Positions 48,507 to 63,324 of a DNA stretch of 64,000 bases are shown here, in pieces. The notes under the pieces were generated by a model, which was not told where the DNA came from, made no database searches, and was given only the letters and a program-made list of their open reading frames with translations. Both the position numbers and the translations under genes were made by a program. Numbering within the stretch: position 1 is the stretch's first letter; each line of letters begins with the position of its first letter. Origin of the DNA: Piromyces finnis (taxonomy: Eukaryota; Neocallimastigomycota; Neocallimastigomycetes; Neocallimastigales; Neocallimastigaceae); NCBI GenBank assembly GCA_002104945.1, contig MCFH01000021.1, positions 310,001 to 374,000 of the forward strand. The letters are read 5' to 3'.

Positions 48507-49348
48507 ATAATAATATTTAAAAAAAAAATAATTATTAATATTGTGAACATTTATGGACACATAATTTTATTTATCTGTATCATATATTTATTGCACACGT
48601 GACTATTTTATAAAAACATAAACATGTATTAAAAGTGTTGTAAACGTAATGTCTACGTGTTGTAGAGAAAGTTATTTTTTATTTATTTTATTTTATTTTT
48701 TATGGTCACATGACCTTACATCTCATTTAACTGTAATATTTACAATGTAACTTTTTCTCTTTGTTAACCTTATTAATAAAATTATTTATTAATTAAATTT
48801 ATTTCACAAATATTATTCTTTTTTTTTATATGAATGGCACATCAATTGAAGAAATAATACTATAAGTTTTTTTTTTTTAGTTAACATGGGAGAGTATTAA
48901 AAAGCTATATTCAAAAAATAAATATTATATAATATTTATTACCATGTATGTATATATTGTATTATTACTCTTTTTAAAATTATAAGTAAAAAAAATTGGT
49001 ATAAATAGTACTTAGAATTCTTTCCTTTTTCTTTTTTATCTAAATCCCAAATTTAAAATATTATATAAAACATAAAAAACTTACATTTAATAAATTCAAA
49101 AAATAGACGTTAAAATTAATCCAATTTGAAACTCTATAATATTATTATATTATTTTTCAATCTTATATATAAAAATGTAATATATTATTATAAATATAAT
49201 TCAGCTATTCTAATATTTTATATTTAAATAATTGTATAGATATTTCCTTCTTCTATCACTAACACTAACTAGGTTCTAACCTTCACTATTTCTAGAATTA
49301 TTATAACAAGTTTATTTAATTATTACATTAATTATAATTATGGTTAGG

Positions 49349-49380
49349 TTTTTTGAGATTGAATAGTTAATCTCAAAAAA
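49349..49380. other. Perfect 12-bp hairpin
   Basis: TTTTTTGAGATT, an 8-base loop (GAATAGTT), then AATCTCAAAAAA. A perfect 12-bp stem in a gene-free region; function unknown. Confidence 0.8.
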
Positions 49381-50737
49381 TTTAACAAATGATGATGAAA
49401 AATACAATAATCTTAACAATATTTGTTTAAAAATACAGTTTTATTTAATATATGAAGAAATTCTAATCTTTAAAATATATAAAGGAATTAAACTATATTA
49501 ATTTTTTAATTATTATTGTTACATTTTACGGTTAAAACTTTTATATAATTTATACATATATTAGGAATAAATTTTAACTTTATAATTACATTTACTAATT
49601 CTATATCCAAAAATAGAAAAAAATTATAAAATATATTTTATATATATTATATATATATTATGAAACAAAACTTAAAAAATATAATAAAAATCAAATATTA
49701 AAAAATTAGTAATTACGAGTTATATTACCTTTACTTTTTTATACATAAGAAAATCTTTAATCAAACGCAATAATTTAATTTATTATTTATGAGTATTTAA
49801 TATAATTTTAAAAAATACAAATATTTAAAACATTTTTAAGAAAAAAATAGAAATATATTAATTTATTTAAGATACAAAAAGTTTTATCATAATTACATGA
49901 TATTTAATATCTCCTATTAATTTATGTTATGAAAAACTGATATTTTAATGAGTTTCTAGGAACGATAAAAAAGTCATAATAATATATTTTGTGTAATTAT
50001 TTATAACATATTTTATTATAAATAATGTTTATGATAATTTACATGACAAAAATTATCATAATTCAAAAAACAAATTATCATTCAATTGTAACTTTATTTC
50101 ATATGATTATTTTTTTATTTTATATAATTGGTTATATTCTAATACAAATTTTGTTTTTATTTTAATTAAACTTAAATGATGTATAAATTGAATTTTTTTT
50201 TTTATTTATATGTATTTATATTTTATAATTATATATATTTATTATTACATACTTGTTTATAGTTAAATTTTTAAATATTAATTACTAAACCTACATTCAC
50301 GAAAAAGAAACATTAAATTGATAAAATATAATATTTCTAATTTCATTTTATAAAAATATATATATATATTTATATTTTAATGAAATCGTAATTTTTATTC
50401 CTTAAAATGATAAGCTTAAACTAATTTTACCAATAAAAAAAATTAATAAAATTGAATAGTGTACTCCCTAAAATTTTATATTTTATTAAATATCCCTATA
50501 ATATATAAAATTTTTAAGTTTTAAATATTTATGATTTACATTAAAAAAAAATCAAATACATTGAAATTTATATAAATATCAAAATAATTACCTTTTTATT
50601 TTTACCATAAAAATATTTGATATATTTTTATATAAAAAGTACAAAGAAAAAAAAATAATAAAAAATTATTAAATAACTAAAAATTAAAAATATACTCTTT
50701 CTTATAAACTGGTTTTATAATTAAATAATAAAAGAAA

Positions 50738-51800
50738 ATGAAATACATTAGTTTATTATTCTTTATTTTATGGATTGTTTGTGCTATTGCTGCATCAAGT
50801 AAGGATTAAATACATTAATAATTGTAAATAATTAAACTATATTGTTAATTATTAATAATTTCTTCTTATTATCATAGCCAAAACCCTTCCAACTTCTAGC
50901 AGTGCTGCTAAGACTTTACCAACATCTAGCTCTGCAGTAAAATCCCTTCCAACCACTACTACTACTTATGCAAAGTCTCTTCCAACTACCACTACCACTT
51001 ATGCTAAGTCTCTCCCAACCACTACTACCACTTATGCTAAGTCTCTCCCAACCACTACTACCACTTATGCTAAGTCTCTTCCAACTACCACTACTACTTA
51101 TGCTAAGTCTCTTCCAACCACTACTACCACTTATGCTAAGTCTCTCCCAACCACTACTACTACTTATGCTAAGTCTCTCCCAACTACCACTACTACTTAT
51201 GCTAAGTCTCTTCCAACCACTACTACCACTTATGCTAAGTCTCTTCCAACTACCACTACTACTTATGCTAAGTCTCTTCCAACTACCACTACTACTTATG
51301 CTAAGTCTCTTCCAACTACCACTACTACTTATGCTAAGTCTCTCCCAACTACCACTACTACTTATGCTAAGTCTCTTCCAACCACTACTACTACTTATGC
51401 TAAGTCTCTTCCAACTACTACTACCACTTATGCTAAGTCTCTTCCAACTACCACTACTACTGCAAAATCTATCCAAACTACCACTACCGCTTATGCTAAG
51501 TCTCTTCCAACTACCACTACTACTTATGCTAAGTCTCTTCCAACCACTACTACTACTGCAAAATCTATCCCAACTACCACTACTACAAAATCTATCACAA
51601 CTACCACTACTTCTAAACCAGTATCTACTAGTACTGGATCTATTTCTTCTGAATATTACTACAGTTGTGATGTTCAAGATTGGGATTGCAAAACACAAAA
51701 ATCAAATGAATGTTATGCCACTCTTAATGAATGTTATTCAAAGGGAGACTATGAAAATTGTAATTCACTTAACAGTATCTGCTCAAAAATTTGGAATTAA
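50738..51800 (+). CDS. Secreted Thr/Ser-rich stalk protein with C-terminal six-cysteine module (family copy 2)
   Basis: Two exons, 50738-50798 and 50878-51800, 327 aa. Signal peptide MKYISLLFFILWIVCAIAA; phase-1 intron at the same place as in copy 1. The stalk begins with units based on KTLPTSSSA and then about 20 units of TTTTTYAKSLP (11 residues, 33 nt), ending in shorter Ile-containing units. A Tyr in most units distinguishes this stalk from the other two copies. The C-terminal module starts EYYYSCDVQDWDCKTQKSNE and has the shared spacing, with only 8 residues between Cys4 and Cys5 (12 in copies 1 and 3); it ends SKIWN. No membrane or GPI signal. It is 1.9 kb upstream of copy 3 on the same strand, consistent with tandem duplication. 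Confidence 0.88.
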
Positions 51801-53661
51801 ATGTAATATATAATTATATTTAAATATTGTATTTTAGTATTATAAAGATTAAATTTATTGTTAATGGGATGATTTAAGTGTTGACATTTAAATATACCAT
51901 TATATATAAAATGAATTATAAAAACAATTTTAGTAATAGATTTAGACGTTTAAATTATATGTAGAAATTAATAAATTTTAAAATTTTTGTTTAATTGTTA
52001 ATATTAATAAAGTAAATAAAAAATATATTTCTATAAAATCTATAATAAAAAAAATAATTGTTTTTGTATAAATAATAGAAAGAATAATAATTTAAAAATA
52101 GTAATTAAAAAAATCAAAATAAAAGAAAAAAAAATAAATTCAAAATGTAATATTATCATAAATAAATAAAATAAAATAAAAAAAATTGGATTTGGTAGAA
52201 TATAAAATTATTAAAAGATTTTTAAACTAAAGGATTTTTTATATTAAACTATTGATGATAAATTTAATTAAATGAGAATATATCAATAGATATAAAAAAA
52301 TTAACTTTTATTATTTGAGCATAAATTTTAATTATAAAATGATAAAGAATGATATTAAAAATTTAATCTTGTATATTAACATATCATTAAAATTATCAAA
52401 TAAATTCATCTTAAAATTAAAATTAATATGTATTGTATCATAGAAATATAATATTAAATTATTAAAATATAAGAAAAGTAGTAATTATTTAATTAAAAAT
52501 AAAAAGAGTCATCTCTATACTTTATATTATGTGAATTGCAAAATTATTATTACTTTTCTTTTATGTATTTTTATTAATTATAAATTTAATAATATTAATA
52601 TAAAAGAAAAAAAGTAAATTAAAATTGGGAGAATTTTCCATCATTTATTACTTCATTAATATAGTTGGTAAAAAGGAAACAAAAAATATTCATTGTCTTT
52701 TAAATATTATATTAGATAAATATTATTAAGTAATAGTATTTTTGTTAATAAGATTAATTATAATTAAAATTTTTTTAAAAAAAAAAGTATAATTATGAAT
52801 AATAACTTTAATAATAATAAATATGACAAAAAAACTAATATAATATTTTCTTATTTATATTGGGTTGGATTACACAATAAAACTATTTATTTAATATTAG
52901 AGTTTATTATATATACCATTATATTTATATAAATTATTATTTAATATTGTTTACGACATAAATAATCTATTTTTCTTTAATTAAAAATTAATATTATATT
53001 ATCTTAAAATATTAAAGAAGTTTTCCTATTTTTTTTTTTTATTTATATACTCTTTGGCTTTTAATAAAAATAAAATAGTTACATATTATTTTTATCAATT
53101 ATAATATAAATAAAATAATTATTTTAAAGTTAAAAAAAATTCATTGTTAATAATAAAGAATTACTAATAGACTTCATTTTTTAAACATTATTTTAAGTAT
53201 ATTTTAAATAATATATTTTTTTTTCTATTTATACATGTAAACAGGTAAAAAATTGTTTCGAAAAACACATAATAATATAATAGTAAACCATTTAAAAAAG
53301 TTTATTTAATATTTTCCAATCTTTATATTAATTTTTTTTTTTTTTTTAATTTCATAATATGAAAATAAATTAATATTATATATCCCTTTTAGAGATATTG
53401 AATGATTTACATTATGTAGGTAGTACAAAGCTTTTCTCTAAAATTTAAAATTTAATATCAATATATTAAAAGATAATATTTAATATTTTTAAAAAGATAA
53501 AATAAAACCCTTAAATTATTTAAAAAATTAGAATCATATAAATACAAACTCATTTACCCAAATGCTTAGTAAAATAAATATAAAAAAATAATTATAATAT
53601 AATTATAATTATATATAAAATATAAAAATATATAAAGCTAGTAAGACTAGTATAATAAAAA
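51801..53661. other. AT-rich intergenic region between two family members
   Basis: 1.86 kb of A/T-rich DNA with homopolymer tracts. No gene seen; contains the promoter of copy 3. Confidence 0.7.
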
Positions 53662-55003
53662 ATGAAGTATATTAAATTATTGTTAATTGCTTTATACCTT
53701 GTTTGCACCTTAGCTGCAACCAGTAAATATAATAATTTGTTAATAAATAGTAAAAGTAATATAGAAATAATTATATAACATTAATACTAAAATATTTGAT
53801 TTTATTTCATAATTTAATGAATAAAAATTATATAAAAAAATTCACACAATAAAAGCAAAAACCATTCCAACTACTGGAAAGTCTAGCAGTAAGTCACTTC
53901 CAACCACTACTACCTCTAAGGCCAAGACCATTCCAACCACTACCACCTCTACTAAGGTTATTCCAACCACTACTACTTCTAAGGCCAAGACTATCCCAAC
54001 CACTACCACCTCTACTAAGGTTATTCCAACTACTACTACCTCTAAGGCCAAGACCATTCCAACCACTACCACCTCTACTAAGGTTATTCCAACCACTACT
54101 ACTTCTAAGGCCAAGACTATCCCAACCACTACCACCTCTACTAAGGTTATTCCAACCACTACTACTTCTAAGACCAAGACTATCCCAACTACCACCTCTA
54201 CTAAGGTTATTCCAACCACTACTACTTCTAAGACCATTCCAACCACTACCACCTCCACTAAGGTTATTCCAACCACTACTACTTCTAAGACCAAGACTAT
54301 CCCAACTACCACCTCTACTAAGGTTATTCCAACCACTACTACTTCTAAGACCATTCCAACCACTACCACCTCCACTAAGGTTATTCCAACCACTACTACT
54401 TCTAAGACCAAGACTATCCCAACTACCACCTCTACTAAGGTTATTCCAACCACTACTACTTCTAAGACCATTCCAACCACTACCACCTCCACTAAGGTTA
54501 TTCCAACCACTACTACTTCTAAGACCAAGACTATCCCAACTACCACCTCTACTAAGGTTATTCCAACCACTACTACTTCTAAGACCATTCCAACCACTAC
54601 CACCTCCACTAAGGTTATTCCAACCACTACTACTTCTAAGACCAAGACTATCCCAACTACCACCTCTACTAAGGTTATTCCAACCACTACTACTTCTAAG
54701 ACCAAGACTATCCCAACCACTACTACTTCTAAGACCAAGACCATTCCAACTACCACTAGAACTAAAACTATTTCCACTACTACTAGAACTAAAACTATTT
54801 CAACCACCACTAGAACCACCACTAACCAAAGTACCCCAACAGGTAGTTACTACACTTGTGATGCTCAAGATTGGGAATGTAAAACTCAAAAGTCTAATGA
54901 ATGTTACGCTACTCTTAACGAATGTTGGTCTCAACCATATTCTACTGAACTTGCTGAAAAATGTAATGCTATTAATGTAGTTTGTTCTAAAATTTGGGGT
55001 TAA
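53662..55003 (+). CDS. Secreted Thr/Ser-rich stalk protein with C-terminal six-cysteine module (family copy 3)
   Basis: Two exons, 53662-53722 and 53856-55003, 402 aa; the second exon has no ATG of its own near its start. Signal peptide MKYIKLLLIALYLVCTLAA, then the phase-1 intron. The stalk alternates KVIPTTTTS with K-T/A-K-T-I-P-TTTTS and K-TIPTTTTST units, forming higher-order blocks of about 120 nt repeated four times in the middle (54180-54690). A short R-T-K-T-I-S run precedes the module SYYTCDAQDWECKTQKSNE with Cys spacing identical to copy 1, ending SKIWG. Expected to be extracellular and heavily O-glycosylated. The 326-codon minus-strand open frame over it is a repeat shadow. Confidence 0.88.
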
Positions 55004-57265
55004 GCAATTAAAATATAAAAATTTTATAACAAAAAGTAAATTACAAATTAACTGATAATGTTATAATGGTAATAACATTTTTATATTTATAGTTATAAAA
55101 ATATATTCAATTATATTTATCTGGAATTTAATAAATTCTTTTTAAAAATAATAATTAAAGTATAAATTAAAATGATATTCAATTAATTATAATTATTAAT
55201 ATAGATAAACAAAATATAACAAAAAAATAAAAAAGAAAAAATAGCATTTGACATGCATAAAAATTAAATAATTCATAATGTTGTATAATAAAAATTAATT
55301 AATAATAAACATAATAAATAATTAAATATTTAACAAATAAATATAAATTTCTCATGCTTTTGCATATTTTTTTTTTTTAAATATATAGATTTGCATTTAT
55401 ATAAAAACTATATTATCTAGATAATTATATTAAAGTATTATTATAAATATATTTTTCAATTAATATTTAAAATATTTAAAAATTTAAGAAAAATAAGCAA
55501 ATTTCAAAAAAAATGTTTTACAATGCATTTTAAAACATTTATTCATTTTATATATATATATAAATGAATTTCTTTTTTCCTAACTTTTATTTTTACGATT
55601 CATACAATCTGTTACTGTAACACAAGAAATATAAGGATACTAACAAAATAAAATATAAAAAAAAAAATTAAATAAAAAATGGTATAATATAATATTCAAT
55701 AAAAATGTTATAACACTATGGTTTTGTATTAATTTCTTTTATTTTTTTTTTTTTTTATATGATATATAGCACTTGAAATAATATTTTATATAATATATAT
55801 TTTGGATATGTTCAAGTTTCTTTGAAAACCAAAATGTTGACTATTTTATTGTTTTATTATTGTAAAGAAAATGTATACACATTGTATAGTATTTTATTTT
55901 TCATCTTAGAGTAAATTACTAGAGATTATATTAGAAAAAAGTTTTTATATTTCATTTTACTTTATTCCTTTAGTAAATGGCATTTTATGTTTTTTAAAAA
56001 ATATAATATATTTAATTATTAATTTATATATATTATTTAAACTATATAATTGAATAGCTCATTTAAAATCTATTATATATTTAATTGGAATTATATAAGA
56101 AAATAATATTAATAAAAGTTATATTATTAATACTTAAAAAAAAAAAAGGATATTATAGAATTTGGTCATTGAAAGTTAATTTTATTATAAAAATATCATA
56201 TAAATTTAATATATTTTATTCAGAACATAAAATTATTTCTTTTAAAAAAGTCATATTATATAAATTAGCAAGAATAACAAATTTAAAAGAAGTAAGTGGA
56301 TAAAATAATAATAATTACAAATTATTATAGAGTTGAAATGATATTAATACCTGACCTAATATAATATATGGAATATATGAAATGAAGATTAAATTTTATA
56401 TTTTTTTAAAAATAATAAATTTACTGTCCCATTAGGCCATTCACAAAAATTTATATAAATAACATTTTATATTAAATTTTAATAATAATATGATATTTAT
56501 ATTAATAAAACTTTATTTAATACGATTGAGCATTAATTAGTTTAAATTAATATTTCCATATGATTTTTAAAAACAATCAAAATATATAAAAAAAATAAAA
56601 GACTTAAAAAGCACCCACATTTTAGAAATCTATATTAAAAAATAAAACAAATTAAGAATAATAATAAATAAAAAAAAAAAAAAAAGGCAAAAGGAGAAAA
56701 TAAAAAAGAAAATAATAAAAAAAAATAGAAATGATAAAAATTATAAAATAAAAAAATAAATAAATTTAAACTTATAGAATTTTTTTATATGTATTAACAA
56801 TAATAATAAAAAAAAAAAAAAAAAGAAATAGCTTAGAACATTCAATTCAATAATATATAAAGAAATTACAATAAAATTTAATAGAAATCTTAATACTACT
56901 CAAAAGCTTAAAATAAATAAAAATTAACTTCAAATTTAATATATATAATATGTAAATATAATAATACTTTAATTTAATATTGAATAGTAAAATATATATA
57001 TATTTCGTGATTTTCCTTTATATCCATATATTAAGAAGAATAAAAGAAAAGTAGAAATTCAATATAAGAATTAATTATATCACTATATCATAATACATAG
57101 TTATCTTATTTATATATATGTTTTATACATTGTTTATATTATTATGATTCGAAAATATCTTTCATAATAATAATTTATTAGAATACACATCAAATTAATT
57201 CAAAACATTTCGAAAAATACAAATCATCATTTTATTATCAAAGAATAAATAAATAAAATAGAAGA
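55004..57265. other. AT-rich intergenic region
   Basis: 2.26 kb, A/T only with tracts of A and T. A 72-codon open frame at 56085-56303 has no ATG start and no recognisable content. No gene supported. Confidence 0.7.
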
Positions 57266-58944
<1,679 letters not shown>

Positions 58945-59833
58945 TTTCAATGCAAAAAGTAAATAAATAAATTATACTTAAATTTTTATTTATAAATACA
59001 TATATTATATTTAAAAAAAAAAAAAAAAATTAAATCCATATTTTATAAAAGTAAATACTTTATCACATCGCATGAATATATTGTTTCTTTTATTTTATAA
59101 TATAAAAAGATAATAATAATATTAGTAATAATGTAAATAGGTATATAAATTAACACTCCTTAACAATACAAATATATAAATAAATATAATTAAAAAAAAA
59201 TTTTTATTATTATTATAAATTAATATCTTATTTTTTAGAAACAATTTATTTTAATAATAAATAAAACAATTCTAATACTAAAAAAAAAAAGTTTGGTATG
59301 AAAAAGAAAAATAAATAAAAGCTAATTATAATTAAATTAATAGTAGTTTAAAAAAAAAAAGGGGTATTTTTAAATTAAATAATAGTTAACTTGAAAAAAA
59401 AAAAAAAAGAAATAATTTTAATATTAATAGATGATTAATAAGTATATTAAAAAATGTTATTATAATAACAATTAAACAATAATAATATTAGTATTATATT
59501 ACTCTATAGTAATCTCTAAAAAAAAAAAAAAAAAAATAAAATAAAAAATGAAATAAAATAAAATTAAATAAGAATTATTAGTAAATTAAATAATCATATA
59601 TATTAAGACTTTTTCGTTTTACTGTTTTTCTTAAATAAAAAATGGAGAATTTTGAAGGCTTGTTAAAATCACGAATAAGAAATATTATGTACAAAACTGT
59701 ATAAAATGTCATTATGAATTAAATATTCTTATTTTTTCACTCTAATATATAACATATATATATTATTATAATATATTAATTAAAGGATTATTTATGTATA
59801 AATAATTTCAATATTATAATATTAATGAAAAAA
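58945..59833. other. Convergent AT-rich intergenic region
   Basis: 889 bp between converging stops. Several long poly(A) runs (for example about 59396-59408 and 59519-59536). No gene seen. Confidence 0.7.
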
Positions 59834-61104
59834 TTACATTGTAACTCTTTGGTCATCTAAACGAGTTAGCATCATTCTTTCAACTGCATTTTCCACTTCA
59901 CTTAAAGCTGATTCAAATTTTGCATTTGATTTTTTAGATTTTAAAGATGATTTAATACTTTTTGTTGAAGTTTTATTTTTTAACTTATTAAAGAAATTAA
60001 ACTTCTTTTTATTTGTATTATCATCAAAATTATATCTGTTCCTGTTATCAAAGCTCTTATTATAATATGCATTTTTGATATTATCATCTAAGGTATAGGT
60101 ACTAACAGTTTTCTTAAGTGGTTTTACATTTTCCTTTTTAATACTCTATTATATATAAATATAATATATATATATATTCATAATAATTATTATTTTAATA
60201 TTATCAATTTATTTTAAACAAAAATTTTTAATTTCATAAAAGTTTCATATTATACAAAAAAATAATAATAAGGAGACAATCTTGAATAAATATTATTAAA
60301 ACAAAAAAAAAAAAAAGTATGAAATTACCATTGTTTCCATGCTTTTAGATTCTATAAATATAAAACAAATAATAAATATTATAATTAGTACATTAATAAA
60401 TTAATATATATAAATAATTAACTAAATATTATTAATTCATCAAAATCCTTACTTTTTTCCAATAGATTTGTATCATCTTTTTTCTTTTAAAATAGAATAA
60501 TTGAATTGAAAAAAAATATATATATATATATATGAAATATAAATATATATATATTAGTATATTTCAAAATTTATAAAACTTTTAGATTTTATATTATTAC
60601 ATTAGATTTTCTTAATCCCATTTTATCTATTTTTGAACCCAATCTTGCTAATTCAAGCCGTATTTCCTGTTTTTTGGTTAATACAACTCTTTGAGAATCC
60701 CCCCCATCATCTATATTTTCATTCGCATTATCAATAATGACCTCGATAACGGATGAACTTTTATATTATTAAAATAAATTATATTTAATTTAGACTTTTT
60801 TTTAAAAAATATTTTATACTTTATTCACATAAAATTGTTAAATTTAAATTATCTTTATAAATAAAATATTGTGAATGTTATTTTCTTATAGTAACTTTTG
60901 TTATATTATTTTCTAAAACTAATGAAATTTTTTTTTTTTTTTTTGTTATTAAATTTAAAATGCATTGAACAGTAGTATTGATTGAATTGATAAAGAAGAT
61001 ATTAACCTTTTATTCTCTGGTTGATGTAAAAGAGATGTAAATCCTGAATATGGATTTGAAGAAGGATATATGTATATATTACTTTTTCTCTTTGTTTGAC
61101 TCAT
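59834..61104 (-). CDS. Small basic protein of unknown function, five exons
   Basis: Not recognised. Exons 61104-61007, 60757-60601, 60483-60453, 60351-60329 and 60145-59834 join with GT-AG borders and matching phases to give 206 aa. N-terminus MSQTKRKSNIYIYPSSNPYS, then LTKKQEIRLELARLGSKIDK, a likely basic helix. A middle part of short Ser/Lys/Thr exons follows, then a basic Asn/Lys/Ser-rich stretch (KSIKSSLKSKKSN), and finally an ordered-looking acidic-to-basic helix ESALSEVENAVERMMLTRLD ending DQRVTM. No signal peptide or membrane segment. Two micro-exons (31 and 23 nt) are the weakest part of the model; the larger exons are well supported by their G+C and by the phase agreement across the gene. 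Confidence 0.68.
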
Positions 61105-63324
61105 TTGTATAAATATATATTAATATCTTTATTTTTTTTTTTTTAAATGTATTTTTTCTTTTTTTTTTATTTTGACTTTTTATTATGCATAAATAGAATA
61201 TAGAACATTTGATTATATCAAATTTAATATTAATTAAAGTTTTTTAACCATAAAATTATTTAAAAAAAAAAAAAAAAGTAATATGTAAATAAATAAAAAA
61301 ATTTACTTTTCATTTGTCAAACATTATCTCCTTAAATAAATTTAAAAAAATAATTAAAAATATTAAAAAACATTGAAATTTGATATTTTGATAAAAAACA
61401 ATAATTTAATTAATAAATATGATTATTATTCATTAATTTATCTGCTATTAATATATATCATGTGATGCATATGATAAAAAAATTTAAAAAGTTAAAAACT
61501 AATACAAAATTACAAAATGATATGGTATATACTTTTTGTAAAACGATTACTGTGTAAAAGCAACAAATCACAACCGGCCGGTATAACCATTAATATAGAA
61601 TTCCATAATATATGAGTACATGAAAGAAAACTCTTGAAAAAGGAAATTGAAAAATATTATTATTTAATTTTCTTTCCCCGATTTATGTTTAAAATTTTAA
61701 ATGTTATACTTCCACCACCGAGAAGAATATATAATATGTAAAAGTTAAGATTTTCTTCAAATCACTTTATGAATAATATGAAAGGTTAATAATTTTTCTT
61801 GAGCAAACAGTAAGAAATTAATAAAGACGTTATCTACAAATTGAATAAACTGGTCTCTGTTAATTCAAATAAGCAATAAATAAAATTAAGACAATTTATT
61901 AAATTATCTCTGTTTTAAGTATTTTTCATAGAAAAAAGGGTATTATATTAAAATATTAAGTGCAAAAATTGTTATAATTTTAAAAACGGTCTTATCTTAA
62001 GGAATCCTATTGATTTTTTTCAAAAATATCCAATAATTTTTGATTATTAACAATATTATCATCGTAATAATCATTATAGTAAGTACATTTTGAAGTCAAA
62101 ATATTCAATTCAGTAAATTAATATATTATAATTTAATTTTCTTTTTTTTTTTTTTCATTTTATTTATATTAATAAACTTTATTAATTTTACTTTTAACAA
62201 GATTCTTTACATCAAACTTAAATCGGCATATAACACAGTCAACACATAAGAATCTGGATATAAACTATAAATATTTTAGATTGAGTTTATGAACTTTTTA
62301 TATCAGTATTTATATTTCTTATATCTTTCAAAAATTAAGGGCTCCCATAAATTTGAAAATGAATTTTTAAATAATGTACACTTCTTTTGAGGTTTTCTTT
62401 TATGAATCTTATTCGTTAGTTTACATGACTTTTTGGTCCAAAAATAGGAAAAATACAAGAGGAATTTTTTTTCGTTTATTGAAATAATGTTTTTGAATAT
62501 TAGCATAAAAACAAGCTAACCAAAGTATGAACAGTTCCTTAGACATATTTATGTATTTTTTATGTATTTGTAATTTTATAAAACTATAAATTAATATTGT
62601 ACTACTTTTTTTATTCTTTGGTTATTTTTTTTAAAAAAAAAAGATTTAAAAAAGTTACAATATTTATATTATAAAATAAAAGATTATAAAAACTCAAATA
62701 GTTTTTTTTAAATAAATTTAAGTGTAAACTAAATTTATTATCATTTTATTTTATTTTATTTTATTTTATTTTATTTTATTTTATTTTATTTTATTTTATT
62801 TTATTTTATTTTATTTTATTTTATTTTATTTTATTTTTATTTTATTTTATTTTATTTTATTTTATTTTATTTTATTTTATTTTATTTTATTTTATTTTAT
62901 TTTATTTTATTTTATTTTATTTTATTTTATTTTATTTTATTTTATTTTTATTTTATTTTATTTTATTTTATTTTATTTTATTTTATTTTATTTTATTTTA
63001 TTTTATTTTATTTTATTTTATTTTATTTTATTTTATTTTATTTTATTTTATTTTATTTTATTTTATTTTATTTTATTTTATTTTATTTTATTTTATTTTA
63101 TTTTTTTTTTTTTATTTTATTTTATTTTATTTTATTTTATTTTTTTTTTTTTTTTTTTTTTTTTTTTATTTTATTTTATTTTATTTTATTTTATTTTATT
63201 TTATTTTATTAATTTAATCATAAATGAATTTTCTAGCGAGATAAAAAAAAAAAATATTAGAATGTAATGAGGAGGGTTTACCAAAAAAATTAATTATTTA
63301 TAAAATAAAACTTAAATTTAGAGA
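61105..63324. other. Intergenic region with a G+C-raised block and a pentanucleotide array
   Basis: About 61500-62520 is less A/T-biased than other spacers and contains the perfect palindrome ACCGGCCGGT (61573-61582), but no convincing gene; a minus-strand 67-codon open frame at 62303-62506 is not recognisable. The TTTTA array is listed separately. Confidence 0.6.
62744..63210. repeat. (TTTTA)n array of about 465 bp
   Basis: Some 90 ATTTT units with occasional extra T, interrupted near the right end by poly(T) runs at about 63101-63112 and 63140-63167. It is the longest simple repeat in the window and lies about 110 bp before the broken gene. Confidence 0.95.

Larger units (their letters stand above)
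47240..50737. other. 3.5-kb AT-rich intergenic region
   Basis: Contains a possible relic of the secreted stalk family (47501-47605), a 46-bp tandem repeat (48415-48506), a cluster of E-box-like sites (48596-48715) and a perfect hairpin (49349-49380). No intact gene seen. Confidence 0.65.

Noticed and set aside
50916-51698. Minus-strand 260-codon open frame and a plus-strand 281-codon Leu-rich frame
   Set aside because: Both are shadows of the stalk repeat in family copy 2; only the spliced frame has signal peptide and the cysteine module.
53842-54822. Minus-strand 326-codon Val-rich open frame
   Set aside because: Repeat shadow of family copy 3.
56085-56303. 72-codon open frame
   Set aside because: Starts at TTG, has intergenic composition and no recognisable motif; a chance frame.
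62303-62506. Minus-strand 67-codon Lys-rich frame
   Set aside because: No family recognised and no splice partners; kept only as part of the G+C-raised block.
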